64,000 nucleotides of DNA. Source: an uncultured SAR116 cluster alpha proteobacterium. GTDB taxonomy: Bacteria > Pseudomonadota > Alphaproteobacteria > Puniceispirillales > Marisalimonadaceae. The stretch spans positions 1 to 64,000 of the forward strand of contig CABZSR010000001.1 of assembly GCA_902528415.1 (NCBI GenBank). The letters run 5' to 3'. Below the pieces are notes generated by a model. It had not been told where the DNA came from, ran no database searches, and was given only the letters and a program-made list of their open reading frames with translations. The position numbers and the translations under genes were made by a program. Below are positions 49,489 through 59,709 of the stretch, piece by piece; the first letter of the stretch is position 1, and every line of letters begins with the position of its first letter.

Positions 49489-49516
49489 TATTCATTAGTA
49501 ATGTAAGAAAATATAC

Positions 49517-50191
49517 TTGAGTACTAGACACCCTTTATCAATCTCACCAGAACAATTAGTTCAAGCTTATACTCTTGGTATTTTCCCTATGGCTGAGAAC
49601 AGAAAAGATAAAAAAATTGTTTTTATTGATCCTGAATATAGGGCTCTTATACCAATCAGTAAATTTAAGGCTTCAAAAAGTCTTATTCGTTTAGCAAAAA
49701 AAAGACCTTTTAAGATAACTATGAATAAAGCTTTTGCAGATGTAATAAGATCATGTGCAACTGTAAACAGAACAGAGACTTGGATAAACAATGAAATAGA
49801 AAATTTATTTATTTCCCTAAATAGTTTAAAATATGCACATTCAATTGAATGTTGGCAAAACAATCAACTAATCGGTGGAATATACGGAGTTGCTTTAGGT
49901 GCAGTTTTTTTTGCAGAATCAATGTTTAGTTCTGTTTCAAATGGAAGTAAAATTGCCTTATTAAACCTAGTTGCAAGATTATGGAAAAGTGGTTTTAAAA
50001 TATTAGACGTCCAATTTCTAAATGATCATTTGATACAGTTTGGTGCATATGAAATTAACAAAACTAAATTCAAACAAGATCTTGATGAAGCCATTAGATT
50101 AAAAACAGATTTTTATTATTTACCTTCAACTGATGATGATTTTTTTAATTGTTTATCAACTTTTTTACAATCAAGGATCGAAACATCATAA
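49517..50191 (+). CDS. aat: Leucyl/phenylalanyl-tRNA--protein transferase
   Basis: 224 aa from TTG 49517 (no nearby ATG). It adds Leu or Phe to N-terminal Arg or Lys of proteins, making an N-degron. Family opening SPEQLVQAYTLGIFPMAE, the FIDPEYRALIP block, HSIECWQNNQLIGGIYGVALG and FFAESMFS are present. The last 76 bp overlap the convergent DUF2155 gene. The partners clpS and clpA are at 56.7-59.4 kb in this window. Confidence 0.94.
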   Translation: MSTRHPLSISPEQLVQAYTLGIFPMAENRKDKKIVFIDPEYRALIPISKFKASKSLIRLAKKRPFKITMNKAFADVIRSCATVNRTETWINNEIENLFISLNSLKYAHSIECWQNNQLIGGIYGVALGAVFFAESMFSSVSNGSKIALLNLVARLWKSGFKILDVQFLNDHLIQFGAYEINKTKFKQDLDEAIRLKTDFYYLPSTDDDFFNCLSTFLQSRIETS

Positions 50192-50526
50192 ACAGGGTTC
50201 TCTAAAGCATTTAGAGCTGGACTAGATGCAAACATCCATCCACTAAATTTTACCTCTGAAAGTCTATCAGAATTATCTTTAATTTTTATAAATGCTAAAG
50301 ACTCAGGTTTAAATATGGGTTTTGAAAAAACACATCTTTCTACAAAAATATCTAATACTCCGAATTTATACGTCGTACCTACATCTACTTCAAAAGTTTG
50401 TACCCTTGCTGTAATCTTATCAAGACCTTGAATAAGCAATTTATTTCCCTCAATCCATTGTGACGATGATGCAATTTTAGGAAAAAGAACAAATATGACA
50501 ACAAAAGTTAAATATATGAATTTCAT
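50116..50526 (-). CDS. DUF2155 secreted protein
   Basis: 136 aa from ATG 50526. Signal peptide at residues 3-20. The conserved DUF2155 core is visible: ITARVQTFEVDVGTTYKFGVLDIFVERC, then FKPESLAFIKI, SGWMFASSPALNALENPVYDVSILDC. The two cysteines (VERC and LDC) may pair. The family is restricted mainly to alphaproteobacteria; its role is not known. Its end lies inside the 3' end of aat on the other strand. Eighteen bp downstream of the mlaD-like gene. Confidence 0.9.
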   Translation of the reverse strand: MKFIYLTFVVIFVLFPKIASSSQWIEGNKLLIQGLDKITARVQTFEVDVGTTYKFGVLDIFVERCVFSKPIFKPESLAFIKIKDNSDRLSEVKFSGWMFASSPALNALENPVYDVSILDCKKVDKQLKKSSSVEGK

Positions 50527-50547
50527 CAAAAAACCTGAATTATTTTG

Positions 50548-50991
50548 TTATTTTTTGTTGCCTGAAAATATAAATTTTCCAAGCATATCTGTAAAACTTA
50601 ATGTATCAGTAGTGTCATATATAACATCATTTGGTCCTAAATTTTGTTCAGATGTGCCGGGTATTATGTCTAAAAAGTTCCCCCCTAAAAGACTAGCAGA
50701 GGCAATTTTTGCTGAAGAGTCATCTGGGATTTTTATATCGTTATTAACAATAATTTTTACTTTTGCATTATAATCTTCTTGATTAAGTTCTAATTTAGTA
50801 ATTTTACCTACATTAATTCCAGATATTTTTACATCATCTCCATTTTTTAAACCTGCAGTTGAACCAAATATTAACAAAATATTATACCCATCTTTTTGAG
50901 TGTTTATTGACTGCATACCCAAAGTTAAAAAGCCTATTGCAGTAAGCAAAACGATAGCTCCTAATAATATCTCAATTAAACTATATCTCAT
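50548..50991 (-). CDS. mlaD: MlaD-like substrate-binding protein of phospholipid transport
   Basis: 147 aa. One N-terminal membrane helix (LIEILLGAIVLLTAIGFLTLG). The MCE domain opens with STAGLKNGDDVKISGINVGKITKLEL and has PDDSSAKIASASLLGGNFLDIIPG. It ferries phospholipids across the periplasm in the Mla or Mla-like system. AGGAAG precedes the ATG. It forms a two-gene minus-strand unit with the DUF2155 gene. Confidence 0.88.
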   Translation of the reverse strand: MRYSLIEILLGAIVLLTAIGFLTLGMQSINTQKDGYNILLIFGSTAGLKNGDDVKISGINVGKITKLELNQEDYNAKVKIIVNNDIKIPDDSSAKIASASLLGGNFLDIIPGTSEQNLGPNDVIYDTTDTLSFTDMLGKFIFSGNKK

Positions 50992-51150
50992 GAAGTGTCT
51001 TCCTAATTAATTCATTTTTGTTAATATTATAACTAATTTAAAAAAATAATAAATATTCATTGTAATAATTATTTATTTTAAAATTCTTAATTAATTGGTT
51101 AAAAATTAAGTAAAATTAGATAGTTACAAAAAAAAATCAAAAAAATTGAA

Positions 51151-51343
51151 TTATCCACTTTACTAACACATACTAAATCATGTAATTTAAATTTTCGTAG
51201 TTACTATATATTGTGTTTATCCACAGGCCATATTAATTAACGTAAATCAAATAGATAAATTAAATTAAGGAAAAACAAGAGTTTATTTATAGGAAATTTT
51301 GAACATCATGACATTTTGTTAAAATTTAAACAATTTATCCACA
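51151..51343 (+). promoter_or_regulatory. nrdJ control region: NrdR box and DnaA boxes
   Basis: 51201-51216 reads TTACTATATATTGTGT, matching the NrdR consensus ACACWATATATWGTGT at the last 13 of its 16 positions. A weaker partner (ACATACTAAATCATGT) starts at 51168, 33 bp upstream. A perfect DnaA box TTATCCACA abuts the NrdR box (51217-51225), with another at 51335-51343 and a near-match TTATCCACT at 51151-51159. The remaining 50992-51419 gap shows no gene. Confidence 0.72.
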
Positions 51344-51419
51344 AGAGGTTATGAGACTTCAGCAACAAAATCTGACAAATACACAATTATTGTTTTCTTT
51401 ATTGTAAAAAGGAAAAGAG

Positions 51420-54400
51420 ATGAAATTTAGAAGACAATTTACAAAAAAAGGAAACGACGCTTATGCAGGTTTGGAGTTTAAAACTACCTCTAGTGAAATT
51501 AAAAATCCAGATGGAACAATAGTTTTTAGTGCTCCAAACATTGAAGTTCCTGGCAACTATTCTCAAGTAGCAGCAGATATAATTGCACAAAAATATTTTC
51601 GTAAAGCAGGTGTTCCCGCTATTGTTAAAAAAGTAGAAGAAAAAAATATTCCTAATTGGTTATGGCGATCTGAGCCTGATACTGAAAAATTAAATAAAAT
51701 ATCAAAAGACAAAAGATACAAAGGTGAAGAGTCGGCAAAACAAGTTTTTGACAGATTAGCTGGAACATGGACCTATTGGGGATGGAAAGGCAAATATTTC
51801 ACCACAGAACAAGATGCAAAGATATATTTTGACGAAATGAGGTTTATGCTTGCGGCTCAAATGTGTGCACCAAACTCACCGCAATGGTTTAATACAGGGT
51901 TACATTGGGCATACGGAATAGATGGTCCAAGTCAGGGACATTATTATGTTGATTTTGAAACAAAAAAATTAGTGAAATCACAATCATCCTACGAACATCC
52001 TCAACCTCATGCATGTTTTATTCAATCTGTTCAAGATGACCTCGTAAACGAGGGCGGTATTATGGATCTTTGGGTAAGAGAAGCTAGACTTTTTAAGTAT
52101 GGATCTGGAACTGGATCAAATTTTTCAAAATTAAGAGGTAGTACCGAAGGTTTATCTGGTGGTGGAAGATCATCAGGGATGATGAGTTTTTTAAGAATCG
52201 GTGACAGAGCAGCCGGAGCCATTAAATCTGGTGGAACGACGAGAAGAGCTGCAAAGATGGTAACTGTTGATATAGATCATCCTGACATTGAAGAATATAT
52301 CAATTGGAAAGTTGTTGAGGAACAAAAAGTTGCTGCATTAGTTGCAGGATCAAAATTAACAGCTAAAAATTTAAAGTCCGTAATGGATGCTTGTAATTTA
52401 GATAGTTATGGTGACAAAGAAAGATTAAACCCTAAAATCAATACTGAACTTAAAAAAGCAATCTTAAATTGCCGTGCGGTTATGATACCAGAAAACTATA
52501 TCCAAAGAGTTATGCAATTTGCTGGTCAAGGGTTTAAGGAAATTGAGTTTCAAACTTATGATACAGATTGGGATAGTGAGGCATATTTAACAGTTTCTGG
52601 TCAGAATTCTAATAATTCAGTAAGAGTGAGCAATGAATTTTTAGAAAAAGTTCAGCAAAAAGGTGAATGGGACCTCATAAGAAGAACAGATGGAGGTGTT
52701 CACAAAACAATTAATGCAACCGACTTGTGGTCTAAAATCTCTAAGGCGGCGTGGGCCTGTGCAGACCCTGGACTTCAATATGACACTACTATTAATGAGT
52801 GGCATACTTGTCCAGAAGCTGGAAGAATAAATGCTTCAAATCCGTGTTCAGAGTATATGTTTATTGATGACACAGCATGTAACTTAGCATCTATAAATTT
52901 ATTGCAATTCAAAAAAGATGACTCATCTTTTGATATAGAGGCGTATGAATATACTACCAGGCTGTGGACATTAACTCTCGAAATTTCTGTAATGATGGCA
53001 CAATTTCCTTCAAAAGAAATTGCGCAAAAATCTTATGAATACAGAACACTTGGATTAGGATATGCAAATATAGGTGGTTTACTAATGTCTTGGGGTATTC
53101 CTTACGATAGTGATCAAGGAAGATCCATATGTGCGGCACTTACATCTATAATGACTGGTATTTCATATGCAACATCAGCAGAAATTGCTGGAGAACTTGG
53201 TCCATTTCCAAAATATAACGAAAACGCAAATAGTATGTTGAAAGTTATGCGTAATCACAAACGAGCTTCAGAAGGTAAAATTAGAGGCTACGAAGATTTA
53301 TCTATTAATCCAGTTCCTCTTATGTCTCAAGATTGTCCAGATCCAAATTTAATTTCTGCTGCTAAAGAGGCGTGGACAAAAGCTTTAGCTCTGGGTGAAA
53401 AGAATGGATATAGAAATGCTCAAGCTACTGTAATAGCACCAACTGGAACAATTGGCCTAGTTATGGATTGTGATACTACTGGTATAGAACCAGACTTTGC
53501 TATGGTTAAATTTAAAAAATTGGCTGGTGGTGGATATTTTAAAATTATAAACAGAGTGGTTCCTGAAGCTTTAGCACATTTAGGATATGACGCAGATCAA
53601 ATTGATGATATGCAAAGATACGCAGTTGGAGCTGGTAGCTTAAAAGATTGTCAAGCAATTAGCCATAATGCATTAATTTCAAAAGGATTTACCAACAAAG
53701 AAATCAAGGTAATTGAGGACTCTTTAGAATCTGCATTTGACATTAAATTTGTATTTAATCAATTTACTCTAGGTGAAGATTTTTGTAAAAATACACTAGG
53801 TATATCTACAGAACAAATGAATGATTTCACATTTAATATGTTAGAATTCTTAGGTTTCACTGCTGAAGAAATTGACGTTGCAAATATTCATGTTTGTGGT
53901 GCAATGACACTTGAAGGCGCACCCCACTTAAATAAAGATCATCTTGATGTATTTGATTGTGCTAATGTTTGTGGTCGAATAGGCAAAAGATTTTTATCTG
54001 TAGACAGTCACATTAAAATGATGGCAGCCGCACAGTCTTTTATATCTGGTGCCATTTCTAAAACAATCAATATGCCAAATGATGCATCTATAGATGACTG
54101 TAGCGATGCATATATGCTTTCTTGGCAACTGGGTATTAAAGCAAATGCATTATACAGAGATGGTTCAAAATTAAGTCAACCACTTAACTCCGCCTTACTA
54201 GATGAAGACGATATCAGTGAAGATCAAGACAACATCACAAATGAACAGGACATAACGAAACGTACAAGTGAAGTTGTTGAAAAAATTGTAGAACGATTTG
54301 TAAGAGCTGAAAGAGATAAATTACCTCATAGAAGAAAAGGCTATACGCAAAAAGCAACAGTAGGAGGCCATAAAGTTTATCTAAGAACTGGTGAATACGA

Positions 54401-55031
54401 AAATGGAAAATTAGGCGAAATATTTGTTGATATGCACAAAGAAGGAGCTGCATTTAGATCATTGATGAATAACTTCGCTATTGCCGTATCTATTGGATTA
54501 CAGTATGGAGTTCCTCTAGAAGAATTTGTAGAAGCTTTTACTTTTACTCGTTTTGAGCCGCAAGGAATGGTTACTGGTAACGATACAATAAAAATGTCAA
54601 CATCGATTTTAGACTATATTTTTAGAGAATTAGCCATATCCTACCTAGATAGAAATGACTTAGGCCACGTTGGACCAGAGGATTTAGATTCAAGTACAAC
54701 AGGTTCAGGAAATAACAAAGCCTTAGTTTCAGAAAAAGTAGCAAGTAGAGGTTTTGTAAGAAGAGAACTCAAAGTTGTTTCAGGTGGCACAAATAACGTA
54801 ACGATGATGCCGCAAACAACTTCACTTAAAGAAGATAAAATTGAAATAAATACTGACGATACTACTGTTGTTATTAATGAGTCAAAGGCTCCAAACCTTG
54901 CTCAAGAAATTGAAGCTAAAATAAAAGGCTATGAAGGGGAAGCATGTGGTGAATGTGGTAACTTTACACTTGTAAGAAACGGAACATGTATGAAATGCAA
55001 TACATGTGGTGCAACTTCTGGTTGTTCATAA
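51420..55031 (+). CDS. nrdJ: Vitamin B12-dependent ribonucleotide reductase
   Basis: 1203 aa, start after AAAAGGAAAAGAG. It makes deoxyribonucleotides with adenosylcobalamin, so it works without oxygen dependence. The glycyl/thiyl-type core has NPCSEYMF (catalytic Asn, Cys, Glu at about 473) and [11 protein letters not shown]. The C-terminus has a CxxC...CxxC zinc ribbon ([21 protein letters not shown]). The region 970-1100 is the long insert common in alphaproteobacterial NrdJ. Followed 15 bp later by ridA. Confidence 0.95.
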   Translation: MKFRRQFTKKGNDAYAGLEFKTTSSEIKNPDGTIVFSAPNIEVPGNYSQVAADIIAQKYFRKAGVPAIVKKVEEKNIPNWLWRSEPDTEKLNKISKDKRYKGEESAKQVFDRLAGTWTYWGWKGKYFTTEQDAKIYFDEMRFMLAAQMCAPNSPQWFNTGLHWAYGIDGPSQGHYYVDFETKKLVKSQSSYEHPQPHACFIQSVQDDLVNEGGIMDLWVREARLFKYGSGTGSNFSKLRGSTEGLSGGGRSSGMMSFLRIGDRAAGAIKSGGTTRRAAKMVTVDIDHPDIEEYINWKVVEEQKVAALVAGSKLTAKNLKSVMDACNLDSYGDKERLNPKINTELKKAILNCRAVMIPENYIQRVMQFAGQGFKEIEFQTYDTDWDSEAYLTVSGQNSNNSVRVSNEFLEKVQQKGEWDLIRRTDGGVHKTINATDLWSKISKAAWACADPGLQYDTTINEWHTCPEAGRINASNPCSEYMFIDDTACNLASINLLQFKKDDSSFDIEAYEYTTRLWTLTLEISVMMAQFPSKEIAQKSYEYRTLGLGYANIGGLLMSWGIPYDSDQGRSICAALTSIMTGISYATSAEIAGELGPFPKYNENANSMLKVMRNHKRASEGKIRGYEDLSINPVPLMSQDCPDPNLISAAKEAWTKALALGEKNGYRNAQATVIAPTGTIGLVMDCDTTGIEPDFAMVKFKKLAGGGYFKIINRVVPEALAHLGYDADQIDDMQRYAVGAGSLKDCQAISHNALISKGFTNKEIKVIEDSLESAFDIKFVFNQFTLGEDFCKNTLGISTEQMNDFTFNMLEFLGFTAEEIDVANIHVCGAMTLEGAPHLNKDHLDVFDCANVCGRIGKRFLSVDSHIKMMAAAQSFISGAISKTINMPNDASIDDCSDAYMLSWQLGIKANALYRDGSKLSQPLNSALLDEDDISEDQDNITNEQDITKRTSEVVEKIVERFVRAERDKLPHRRKGYTQKATVGGHKVYLRTGEYENGKLGEIFVDMHKEGAAFRSLMNNFAIAVSIGLQYGVPLEEFVEAFTFTRFEPQGMVTGNDTIKMSTSILDYIFRELAISYLDRNDLGHVGPEDLDSSTTGSGNNKALVSEKVASRGFVRRELKVVSGGTNNVTMMPQTTSLKEDKIEINTDDTTVVINESKAPNLAQEIEAKIKGYEGEACGECGNFTLVRNGTCMKCNTCGATSGCS

Positions 55032-55046
55032 GCCAAAGGATTTTAA

Positions 55047-55517
55047 ATGAGTAATGATATCAGAAAAAAACTAGAAGAATTAAATATTCAGCTTGATGAG
55101 GCAAGTTCTCCAGCAGGCAGTTACGTACCATATGTAATTTCTAGTAATTTAGTTTTTATTTCAGGACAATTGCCTTTTGTAAATGGAGAACTCACTATAA
55201 AAGGCAAAGTTGGAGATACAGTATCTCTAGAAGACGGTATAAAAATGGCGGAAGCTTGCGCTAAAGCTTTACTAAGCCAGCTTAAATCTGCTTGTGACGG
55301 CAATCTCAACAAAGTCAAAAGGGTTGTCAAATTAGGAGGATTTGTAGCATCAACACCAGACTTTACTGATCAACCAAAAATAATTAATGGTGCATCAGAC
55401 TTGTTTGTAAAAATATTTGGTGAAAAAGGGAAACATTCTCGCTTTGCCGTTGGGACAGCTTCACTTCCATTAAATGTTCCTGTTGAAATTGAAGGTATTT
55501 TTGAGATTGAAAATTAG
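55047..55517 (+). CDS. ridA: RidA-family (enamine/imine deaminase) protein
   Basis: 156 aa. It hydrolyses reactive enamines made by PLP enzymes. The YjgF/RidA pattern is seen in LVFISGQLPFVNGE, SLEDGIKMAEACAKALLSQL, VVKLGGFVASTPDFTDQPKIINGASDLFVKIFGE and HSRFAVGTASLPLNVPVEIEGIFE. The Arg in HSRFAVG is the substrate carboxylate binder. Longer than the usual 130 residues, as in the alphaproteobacterial 150-aa subgroup. AAGGA precedes the ATG. Probably co-transcribed with nrdJ. Confidence 0.92.
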   Translation: MSNDIRKKLEELNIQLDEASSPAGSYVPYVISSNLVFISGQLPFVNGELTIKGKVGDTVSLEDGIKMAEACAKALLSQLKSACDGNLNKVKRVVKLGGFVASTPDFTDQPKIINGASDLFVKIFGEKGKHSRFAVGTASLPLNVPVEIEGIFEIEN

Positions 55518-55550
55518 GTTATTTTTTCTTAAAATACAACAAGCGAACTA

Positions 55551-56693
55551 ATGAAATGTGAATTAGTATCTAGTTTAGCTGACGTTAATAGAAATGAATG
55601 GGACTCACTGAATACGAGTAACCACCCCTTTACATCGTACGATTTTTTAAATTCATTAGAAATGTCAGAGTCTGTGACAGCTAAGACTGGCTGGAATCCT
55701 CAACACATAATCATAAAAAATAATACAGGTAATATAATAGGTGCTTCACCTAATTATTTAAAAATGCATTCTTATGGAGAATATATATTTGACCACGCTT
55801 GGGCAAATGCATTTGAAAATGCTGGTGGTCAATATTATCCAAAATTACTTTCCGCCATACCTTTTACTCCTGCAACAGGGCCTAGAATTTTAATTGATCC
55901 AAAAAATTCTGATAATAATAAAATATTTGAGTTAATAATAAAGATGTTTGAAGTAATAGTTCAAAATAATAATTTAAGTTCGGCACATATTAATTTTATT
56001 ACAGACAACTTAAATAAAAAATTGAACAATGAAAAATGGATTAAGCGAAAAGGTCTTCAATTTCATTGGCATAATAGAAACTATAATTCATTTGATGATT
56101 TTTTGAGTAAGTTAAAAAGTTCAAAAAGGAAAGCTATTAGGAAAGAGCGAAGAACTATTATGAATAATAATTTAGTTATTCAAAAGGTAACTGGTAATGA
56201 GTTGAACAACGAAATTTGGGACTCATTTTATAATTTTTATCTCAATACTATAGATAAAAAATGGGGTGGGGCATATTTAACAAAAAAATTTTTTTACTTA
56301 ATCAATAAAACTATGAAAAATAAAATTTTGTTAATAATAGCAAAGCAAAATAACAAAATCGTAGCTGGTGCATTAAATTTTATTGGTAGCAATACTCTTT
56401 ATGGAAGAAATTGGGGCTCTATAGTTGACATCCCATTTTTACATTTTGAACTCTGCTACTATCAAGCTATAGAATATGCAATAGATAACAACATCAACAA
56501 AGTAGAAGCAGGTGCACAAGGTCATCATAAAATACAAAGAGGCTATGTTGCTGAGTCAACATATAGCAGACACTTAATTCAAAATGAGTCTTTTGCAAAA
56601 GCAGTAAGAAATTTTGTACAATTAGAAGCAAAAGAAATTGACAAACAGATACAACTCATTAATGAACAAGGTTCGCCATATTCAAATATTTAA
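55551..56693 (+). CDS. GNAT-fold protein of the DUF482/FemAB-like family
   Basis: 380 aa. Family signatures: NHPFTSYDFLNSLEMSESV, then PNYLKMHSYGEYIFDHAWANA, YYPKLLSAIPFTPATGPRIL, LSKLKSSKRKAIRKERR, and the C-terminal EAGAQGHHKIQRGYVAESTYS. This is the peptidoglycan-biosynthesis/recognition FemAB-like group; the substrate is unknown. No signal peptide, so cytoplasmic. Located 33 bp after ridA and ends one base from clpA's stop (convergent). Confidence 0.88.
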   Translation: MKCELVSSLADVNRNEWDSLNTSNHPFTSYDFLNSLEMSESVTAKTGWNPQHIIIKNNTGNIIGASPNYLKMHSYGEYIFDHAWANAFENAGGQYYPKLLSAIPFTPATGPRILIDPKNSDNNKIFELIIKMFEVIVQNNNLSSAHINFITDNLNKKLNNEKWIKRKGLQFHWHNRNYNSFDDFLSKLKSSKRKAIRKERRTIMNNNLVIQKVTGNELNNEIWDSFYNFYLNTIDKKWGGAYLTKKFFYLINKTMKNKILLIIAKQNNKIVAGALNFIGSNTLYGRNWGSIVDIPFLHFELCYYQAIEYAIDNNINKVEAGAQGHHKIQRGYVAESTYSRHLIQNESFAKAVRNFVQLEAKEIDKQIQLINEQGSPYSNI

Positions 56694-56694
56694 A

Positions 56695-59019
56695 TTAAGT
56701 TAACTCCGGTGTATCTTTACTTTTAAATTTAGACCCAATCATTTTCTTTTTTTTATCTTTATTACCTGAACCTTCTGTCTTAAGGATTAACTTATCTTTT
56801 GATAAATCTACATTAACAATACCACCATCAACTAATCTTCCAAACAATAGCTCTTCAGCCAACGGCTTTTTTATATGTTCTTGAATAACTCTACCTAAAG
56901 GTCTGGCACCAAATGTTTTATCATAACCTTTTGTCGCTAACCAATCTCGAGCTTTGTCCGTTAATACGACTGAAACACCTTTTTCAGATAATTGTACTTC
57001 TAATTGCATAATAAATTTATCAACAACCATTCTAACAACTTCTAGAGGTAAATATCCAAACGGGATTATTGCATCTAGTCTGTTTCTAAATTCGGGTGCA
57101 AAGAGTTTGTCGATAGCCTCACCATCAGCACCTTCACGACTTTCTTGTTTGAAACCAATTGCTGCTTTTGATAACTCTTGTGCTCCCGCATTAGTAGTCA
57201 TAATCAGTATTGTATTTCTAAAATCTATAGACTTACCATTATTATCCGTTAGTTTACCATGATCCATAACCTGCAAAAGTAAATTAAACAGATCAGGATG
57301 AGCTTTCTCAATTTCGTCTAATAATAGTACCGAATGGGGATTCTGATCAATAGCGTCGGTTAAAAGGCCGCCTTGATCGAACCCTACATAACCTGGGGGA
57401 GCACCTATTAATCTAGAAACAGTGTGTCTTTCCATATATTCTGACATGTCAAATCTGATAAGTTTTACACCTGTAGCCTCAGCTAATTGCTTTGCAACTT
57501 CAGTTTTACCAACACCTGTTGGCCCAGAGAACAAGTAACAACCAACAGGTTTCTCACCTTCTCTTAAACCTGCCCTAGACAATTTAATGCTTGAAACCAA
57601 TTCCGTAACTGCTTTGTCTTGTCCATAAACCATTCTTTTTAAATCATCTTGTAACTTAGAAAGTGCTTTTCTGTCGTCTGTTGAGACATTTCTAGGAGGA
57701 ATTCTCGCAATTAATGCAATAGTCTCTTCTATTTCAGCCTTGCCTATAATACGCTTACGCTTAGACTTATTTTTCAGCATTTGTGCTGCTGCTGTTTCAT
57801 CTATAACATCTATAGCTTTATCAGGTAATTTTCTATCATTTATGTACCTAGCAGATAATTCAACTGCCGTTTTGATAGCTATATTTGTGAATTTTAACTT
57901 ATGATGTTCTTCATAACGCGATTTAAGTCCCATTAAAATTTTTACTGTGTCATCAACATTTGGTTCTGCAACATCTATTTTTTGAAAACGCCTAACTAAC
58001 GCTCTATCTTTATCAAAATAACCTCTATATTCTTTATATGTAGTTGATCCTATACATTTTAATCCACCATTTTGAAGTGCTGGCTTTAGTAAGTTAGAGG
58101 CATCCATTGCACCACCGCTGGTAGCTCCAGCTCCAATTATGGTATGTATTTCATCAATAAATAATATGGCATTTTGATTCGATTCGATTTCCTTCATTAC
58201 TGCTTTTAATCGCTCCTCAAAATCGCCTCTATATCTAGTTCCTGCAAGCAACGCACCCATATCTAGAGCATATATTTCAGAATTTAGTAAAACTTCTGGT
58301 ACATTTCCCTTTACCACCCTATCAGCCAAACCCTCAGCAATAGCAGTTTTACCAACTCCAGGGTCACCAACCAATAAAGGATTATTTTTGGTTCTTCTAC
58401 ACAAAACTTGAATAGTTCTGTCTAGCTCAGATTGTCTACCTATCAAAGGATCAATTTTTCCTTCAGCTGCCTTTTCATTTAAATTTACAGCATATTTATC
58501 TAAGGCTTTTTCAGATTTTTTGCTTTCTGTATCTTCTACATCACTTTCAGCGCCAGAAGGTGAAGTGGATTTTGAGTAATTTGGATCTTTTGCTAGACCG
58601 TGACTAATAAAACTAACTGCGTCAAGACGTTTCATATCTTGTTTTTGTAGCAAGTAAACTGCATAACAATCTCTTTCAGAAAACATTGCTACTAAGATAT
58701 TGGCACCAGTTGCTTCGGTTCTGCCGGAAGATTGAGTATGTATTACAGCTCTTTGTACAACTCTTTGAAATCCAGCTGTAGGTTGTGTATCAGCTTCAGA
58801 ATCTGATGTAATAATTGCCTTTAAGTCTTCTTTTAAATATTTATTTATATCCTCTCCTAAAGTTTTTACGTTGACTGAACAGGCTTTTAAAACCTCAATA
58901 GCGTCTTGATCTTCTAATAAAGCAAAAAGTAAATGTTCTAATGTAGCAAACTCGTGCTTTAGCGAAGATGCATTTGTCATTGCTCGTCTTAAAGTTTCTT
59001 CTAAAGGTTTAGATAGCAT
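56695..59019 (-). CDS. clpA: ClpA, ATP-dependent unfoldase of ClpAP
   Basis: 774 aa. An N-domain with double Clp repeats is followed by two AAA+ rings: Walker A GDPGVGKTA and FIDEIH in D1, and GPTGVGKTEV with LLLDEIEKAH in D2. It unfolds proteins for ClpP. D1 arginine-finger region RRFQKIDV. A lysine-rich C-terminal tail. It is 2 bp from the stop of clpS upstream, the standard pair. Works with Aat and ClpS as the N-degron machinery. Confidence 0.97.
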   Translation of the reverse strand: MLSKPLEETLRRAMTNASSLKHEFATLEHLLFALLEDQDAIEVLKACSVNVKTLGEDINKYLKEDLKAIITSDSEADTQPTAGFQRVVQRAVIHTQSSGRTEATGANILVAMFSERDCYAVYLLQKQDMKRLDAVSFISHGLAKDPNYSKSTSPSGAESDVEDTESKKSEKALDKYAVNLNEKAAEGKIDPLIGRQSELDRTIQVLCRRTKNNPLLVGDPGVGKTAIAEGLADRVVKGNVPEVLLNSEIYALDMGALLAGTRYRGDFEERLKAVMKEIESNQNAILFIDEIHTIIGAGATSGGAMDASNLLKPALQNGGLKCIGSTTYKEYRGYFDKDRALVRRFQKIDVAEPNVDDTVKILMGLKSRYEEHHKLKFTNIAIKTAVELSARYINDRKLPDKAIDVIDETAAAQMLKNKSKRKRIIGKAEIEETIALIARIPPRNVSTDDRKALSKLQDDLKRMVYGQDKAVTELVSSIKLSRAGLREGEKPVGCYLFSGPTGVGKTEVAKQLAEATGVKLIRFDMSEYMERHTVSRLIGAPPGYVGFDQGGLLTDAIDQNPHSVLLLDEIEKAHPDLFNLLLQVMDHGKLTDNNGKSIDFRNTILIMTTNAGAQELSKAAIGFKQESREGADGEAIDKLFAPEFRNRLDAIIPFGYLPLEVVRMVVDKFIMQLEVQLSEKGVSVVLTDKARDWLATKGYDKTFGARPLGRVIQEHIKKPLAEELLFGRLVDGGIVNVDLSKDKLILKTEGSGNKDKKKKMIGSKFKSKDTPELT

Positions 59020-59021
59020 TA

Positions 59022-59351
59022 TTATTCCTTCTCTAACTGTACTTGTAAAGGATGCTCATATTTACGGGCATAATTCATTACTTGCATTGCTTTTGTTTCT
59101 GCTAAATCATATGTATAAACCCCACAAACACCAACCCCACGTTGGTGAACATGAAGCATAATTTGAGTTGCTTCTTCTCTATTTTTTTGAAAAAATTTTT
59201 CTAAAACTTCAATCACAAATTCCATTGGCGTATAATCGTCATTCATCATCAATACCCTGTAAAGAGATGGAATTTTTGTTTTTGGCTTTGTAGCCAATTT
59301 TGTATTTCCATCAATCTCATCATTATCTTTACTCATAACTGATGATGGCAT
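59022..59351 (-). CDS. clpS: ClpS, adaptor protein of ClpAP
   Basis: 109 aa from ATG 59351 (an in-frame TTG at 59402 would add 17 residues; ATG 59336 is also possible). The N-degron pocket [21 protein letters not shown], the [19 protein letters not shown] stretch and the final helix of ClpS are present. It delivers proteins with N-terminal Leu, Phe, Trp or Tyr to ClpA. The N-terminal extension is acidic and disordered. First of the clpS-clpA operon. Confidence 0.93.
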   Translation of the reverse strand: MPSSVMSKDNDEIDGNTKLATKPKTKIPSLYRVLMMNDDYTPMEFVIEVLEKFFQKNREEATQIMLHVHQRGVGVCGVYTYDLAETKAMQVMNYARKYEHPLQVQLEKE

Positions 59352-59709
59352 AGTTATTATGTTATGCTCTATATAAAATTTTAACTCTTTATTGCTATTC
59401 AATGTCTTTGGACTTTCAGATTGATATAGATCTTATATTAATATAATAACGATATTAACGTTCAACAAGTTTAAGTTAATAATTTTTTTAATATACTCTT
59501 CCATAATTATTGCTTGTATTTTATACTAAATATAGTGTTTTGTTAAAAAAGTAATCTAAATGATGTATATTTTATTTGGTTTAGATTATATTTTTTTAAT
59601 ATTTATGCTAAAGAACATTATTAAATTTTATCTTTAGATATAAAGTTTGCTTAGAAATTATATTAATATGGTTAATATCCATAAAATCTTATCATACAAA
59701 AAAGACAAT

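Noticed and set aside
51151-51343. Chromosome origin near nrdJ because of several DnaA boxes
   Set aside because: Only two perfect boxes and one near-match, with an NrdR box, in front of a reductase gene. A transcription role explains them better, and no origin-type gene neighbours are present.
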